Shown piece after piece: positions 62,654-64,000 of a stretch of 64,000 nucleotides of DNA. Both the position numbers and the translations under genes were made by a program. Position 1 is the stretch's first letter. Each line of letters begins with the position of its first letter. The DNA lies in the NCBI GenBank assembly GCA_932521035.1, contig OW051497.1, positions 5,518,001 to 5,582,000 on the forward strand, given 5' to 3'. Below the pieces are notes generated by a model. It had not been told where the DNA came from. It did not search any database and was given only the letters and a program-made list of their open reading frames with translations. The DNA is from Oscheius dolichura (Eukaryota; Nematoda; Chromadorea; Rhabditida; Rhabditidae).

Positions 62654-64000
62654 TTACTGGATGAGTTTCCGGATCATGTATTGGAGGATGCCTCCATGAC
62701 GGTAATAGGTCAGCTCGACTTCCGTATCGAATCGGCAGATGACTTCAAAGATCTTTCCCGTGGAGACCTTGACAGGGAGAGTCTGGCCAGGTTTCAGGGT
62801 GGCCGGGATGTCAATGCTAGATAAGAAGTTTTTTTGGAAAAAGGAAGCGGAACCTGAATTGTTCTTTTCCAGTGAGTCCTAGGGAATCGGTGCTGTCTCC
62901 TGCCTTATACTGTAGCGGAACGATACCCATGCCGATGAGATTGCTACGGTGGATTCTTTCGAAAGATTCGGCAATCACAGCTTTGACCCCTTGGAGGAAA
63001 GGCCCCTTTGCAGCCCAGTCACGCGATGAACCACATCCGTATTCCTTTCCAGCAAGGATGATCACCTAGACAGGCATATTTCTGAGAAACAAGGCTTGTC
63101 TGTACCGGGCTATTTTCCTGTTGATATTTTTCAGCTGCATCGTAAATGTCTAACTCCTGTCCGGAGGGAATATGCAGGGTCTGGGGGCCGACCTTAGAGG
63201 CAAGCTTGTTGACCAGGCGGATGTTGGCGAAAGTACCACGGGCCATAACCTCATCATTTCCACGACGAGCTCCGTACGTATTGAAATCTTTAGGGGTTAG
63301 CCCACGGCTAGCAAGGAAACGAGCTGCGGGTGAAACCTAGAAATAAACATGAACAAATAGCGGATAATAAAAATGCCTTGGAAATTGAACCAGCAGGAGA
63401 GATGTGGTCAGTTGTTACGGAATCCCCGAGGTTTAGAAGACAGAAAGCGTTTTCAATGCTGGACTGGCTTGGCAGATCCAGGGCCTAAATTTTATGATAA
63501 TTCGACAGGTACGGATTAAACCATATGGTCAAAGAAGGGAACTTTCTTGATGTAAGTGCTCTTCGAATTCCAGGGATACTGCTTGTCTGCAGGGACTTGT
63601 AACTTTTGCCACTGTTCTGATCCCAGTTCAATGTTGGCGTAGACCTGTAACCAATTCATTGGAAAGGCCTAGGCGGAAACAAACCTCTTTAAAGAACTGC
63701 GGCTTGACAAAGTTGTCCTCGAAATGGGCAACTTCCTCCCTAGTGGGCCAGATGTCTCGGAGGAAGACGTCTTTGCCATCAGGAGTCTGAGCAATAACTC
63801 CGTTGATGTCCTTGTTAACGTTTCCAATGATGGAGTAGGCTACGGCGAGAGGAGGGGAAGCGAGGTAGTTAGCACGAACAAGAGGATGAATCCTTCCTTC
63901 GAAGTTACGGTTTCCAGACAGAACTCCAGAAACAACCAAGTTGTTCTCCTCGATAGCTTTGGTCACTTCATCATCCAAAGGACCAGAATTTCCGATGCAT
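62654..64000 (-). CDS. aco-1: cytosolic aconitase / iron-regulatory protein 1, C-terminal part
   Basis: The 3' part of the gene reads from the window edge on the minus strand. The first residues are [12 protein letters not shown], so the first Cys is the last of the three [4Fe-4S] ligands of aconitase. [46 protein letters not shown] and [19 protein letters not shown] follow, ending YMIRKLIQ. These are the cytosolic (IRP1-like) not mitochondrial aconitase forms. About 380 residues are present, the usual number after this Cys. The enzyme converts citrate to isocitrate and, lacking its cluster, could bind iron-responsive elements in other animals. The 5' half lies outside the window, so the start is unknown. 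Confidence 0.96.

Noticed and set aside
1-64000. CRISPR array, insertion sequence or bacterial operon
   Set aside because: Spliced animal genes fill the window, and no direct-repeat array or transposase was seen.

Overview
The window is nuclear DNA of a nematode. It carries a cuticle collagen with the nematode N-terminal block, an flp-8 precursor with four KNEFIRFG copies, a patched-related protein and a nematode-type IgCAM. Nearly every start codon lies a few bases after an AG splice acceptor, as expected for spliced-leader trans-splicing. The genes are compact: most introns are 36-45 nt and some are 29-33 nt. I could not place the species. Coordinates and splice sites were worked out by eye, by following reading frame and phase across each junction.

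Layout. 1-102 may be the last exon of an upstream gene. 372-4851 (+) is a 17-exon coiled-coil protein of 1217 aa that I do not recognise. 5978-17016 (+) is rabconnectin-3 alpha (rbc-1/DMXL). 18079-19019 (+) is the flp-8 neuropeptide precursor, with a TATA box. 21933-25443 (+) is a patched-related, sterol-sensing membrane protein. 25830-26492 (+) is a 129-aa unknown with a possible second last exon. 27342-33448 (+) is a three-Ig, one-FN3, GPI-anchored adhesion protein whose first intron is 3.5 kb. 33930-36095 (-) is a cuticle collagen. 37392-39065 (-) is a secreted lipase. 39307-41590 (-) is an SLC13-type carboxylate transporter. 44469-46017 (+) is an F-box protein. 46972-47989 (+) is troponin I. 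48429-51446 (-) is the PARN deadenylase. 52219-59933 (+) is a 41-exon gene whose C-terminal half is SUZ12 and whose N-terminal half is a long disordered AT-hook region. 60443-60948 (-) is a small membrane protein with a PPxY motif. 62654-64000 (-) is the 3' part of cytosolic aconitase/IRP1.

The genes do not form a pathway. Several are neuronal or muscular (rbc-1 for V-ATPase and vesicle acidification, flp-8, the IgCAM, troponin I); others are cuticular, metabolic, RNA-decay or chromatin genes. The most unusual object is the SUZ12 gene. Its AT-hook half is built from 17 consecutive exons that all have the same symmetric phase (2-2), while its SUZ12 half has mixed phases. It therefore looks like a Polycomb PRC2 subunit fused to a skippable, DNA-binding exon cassette.
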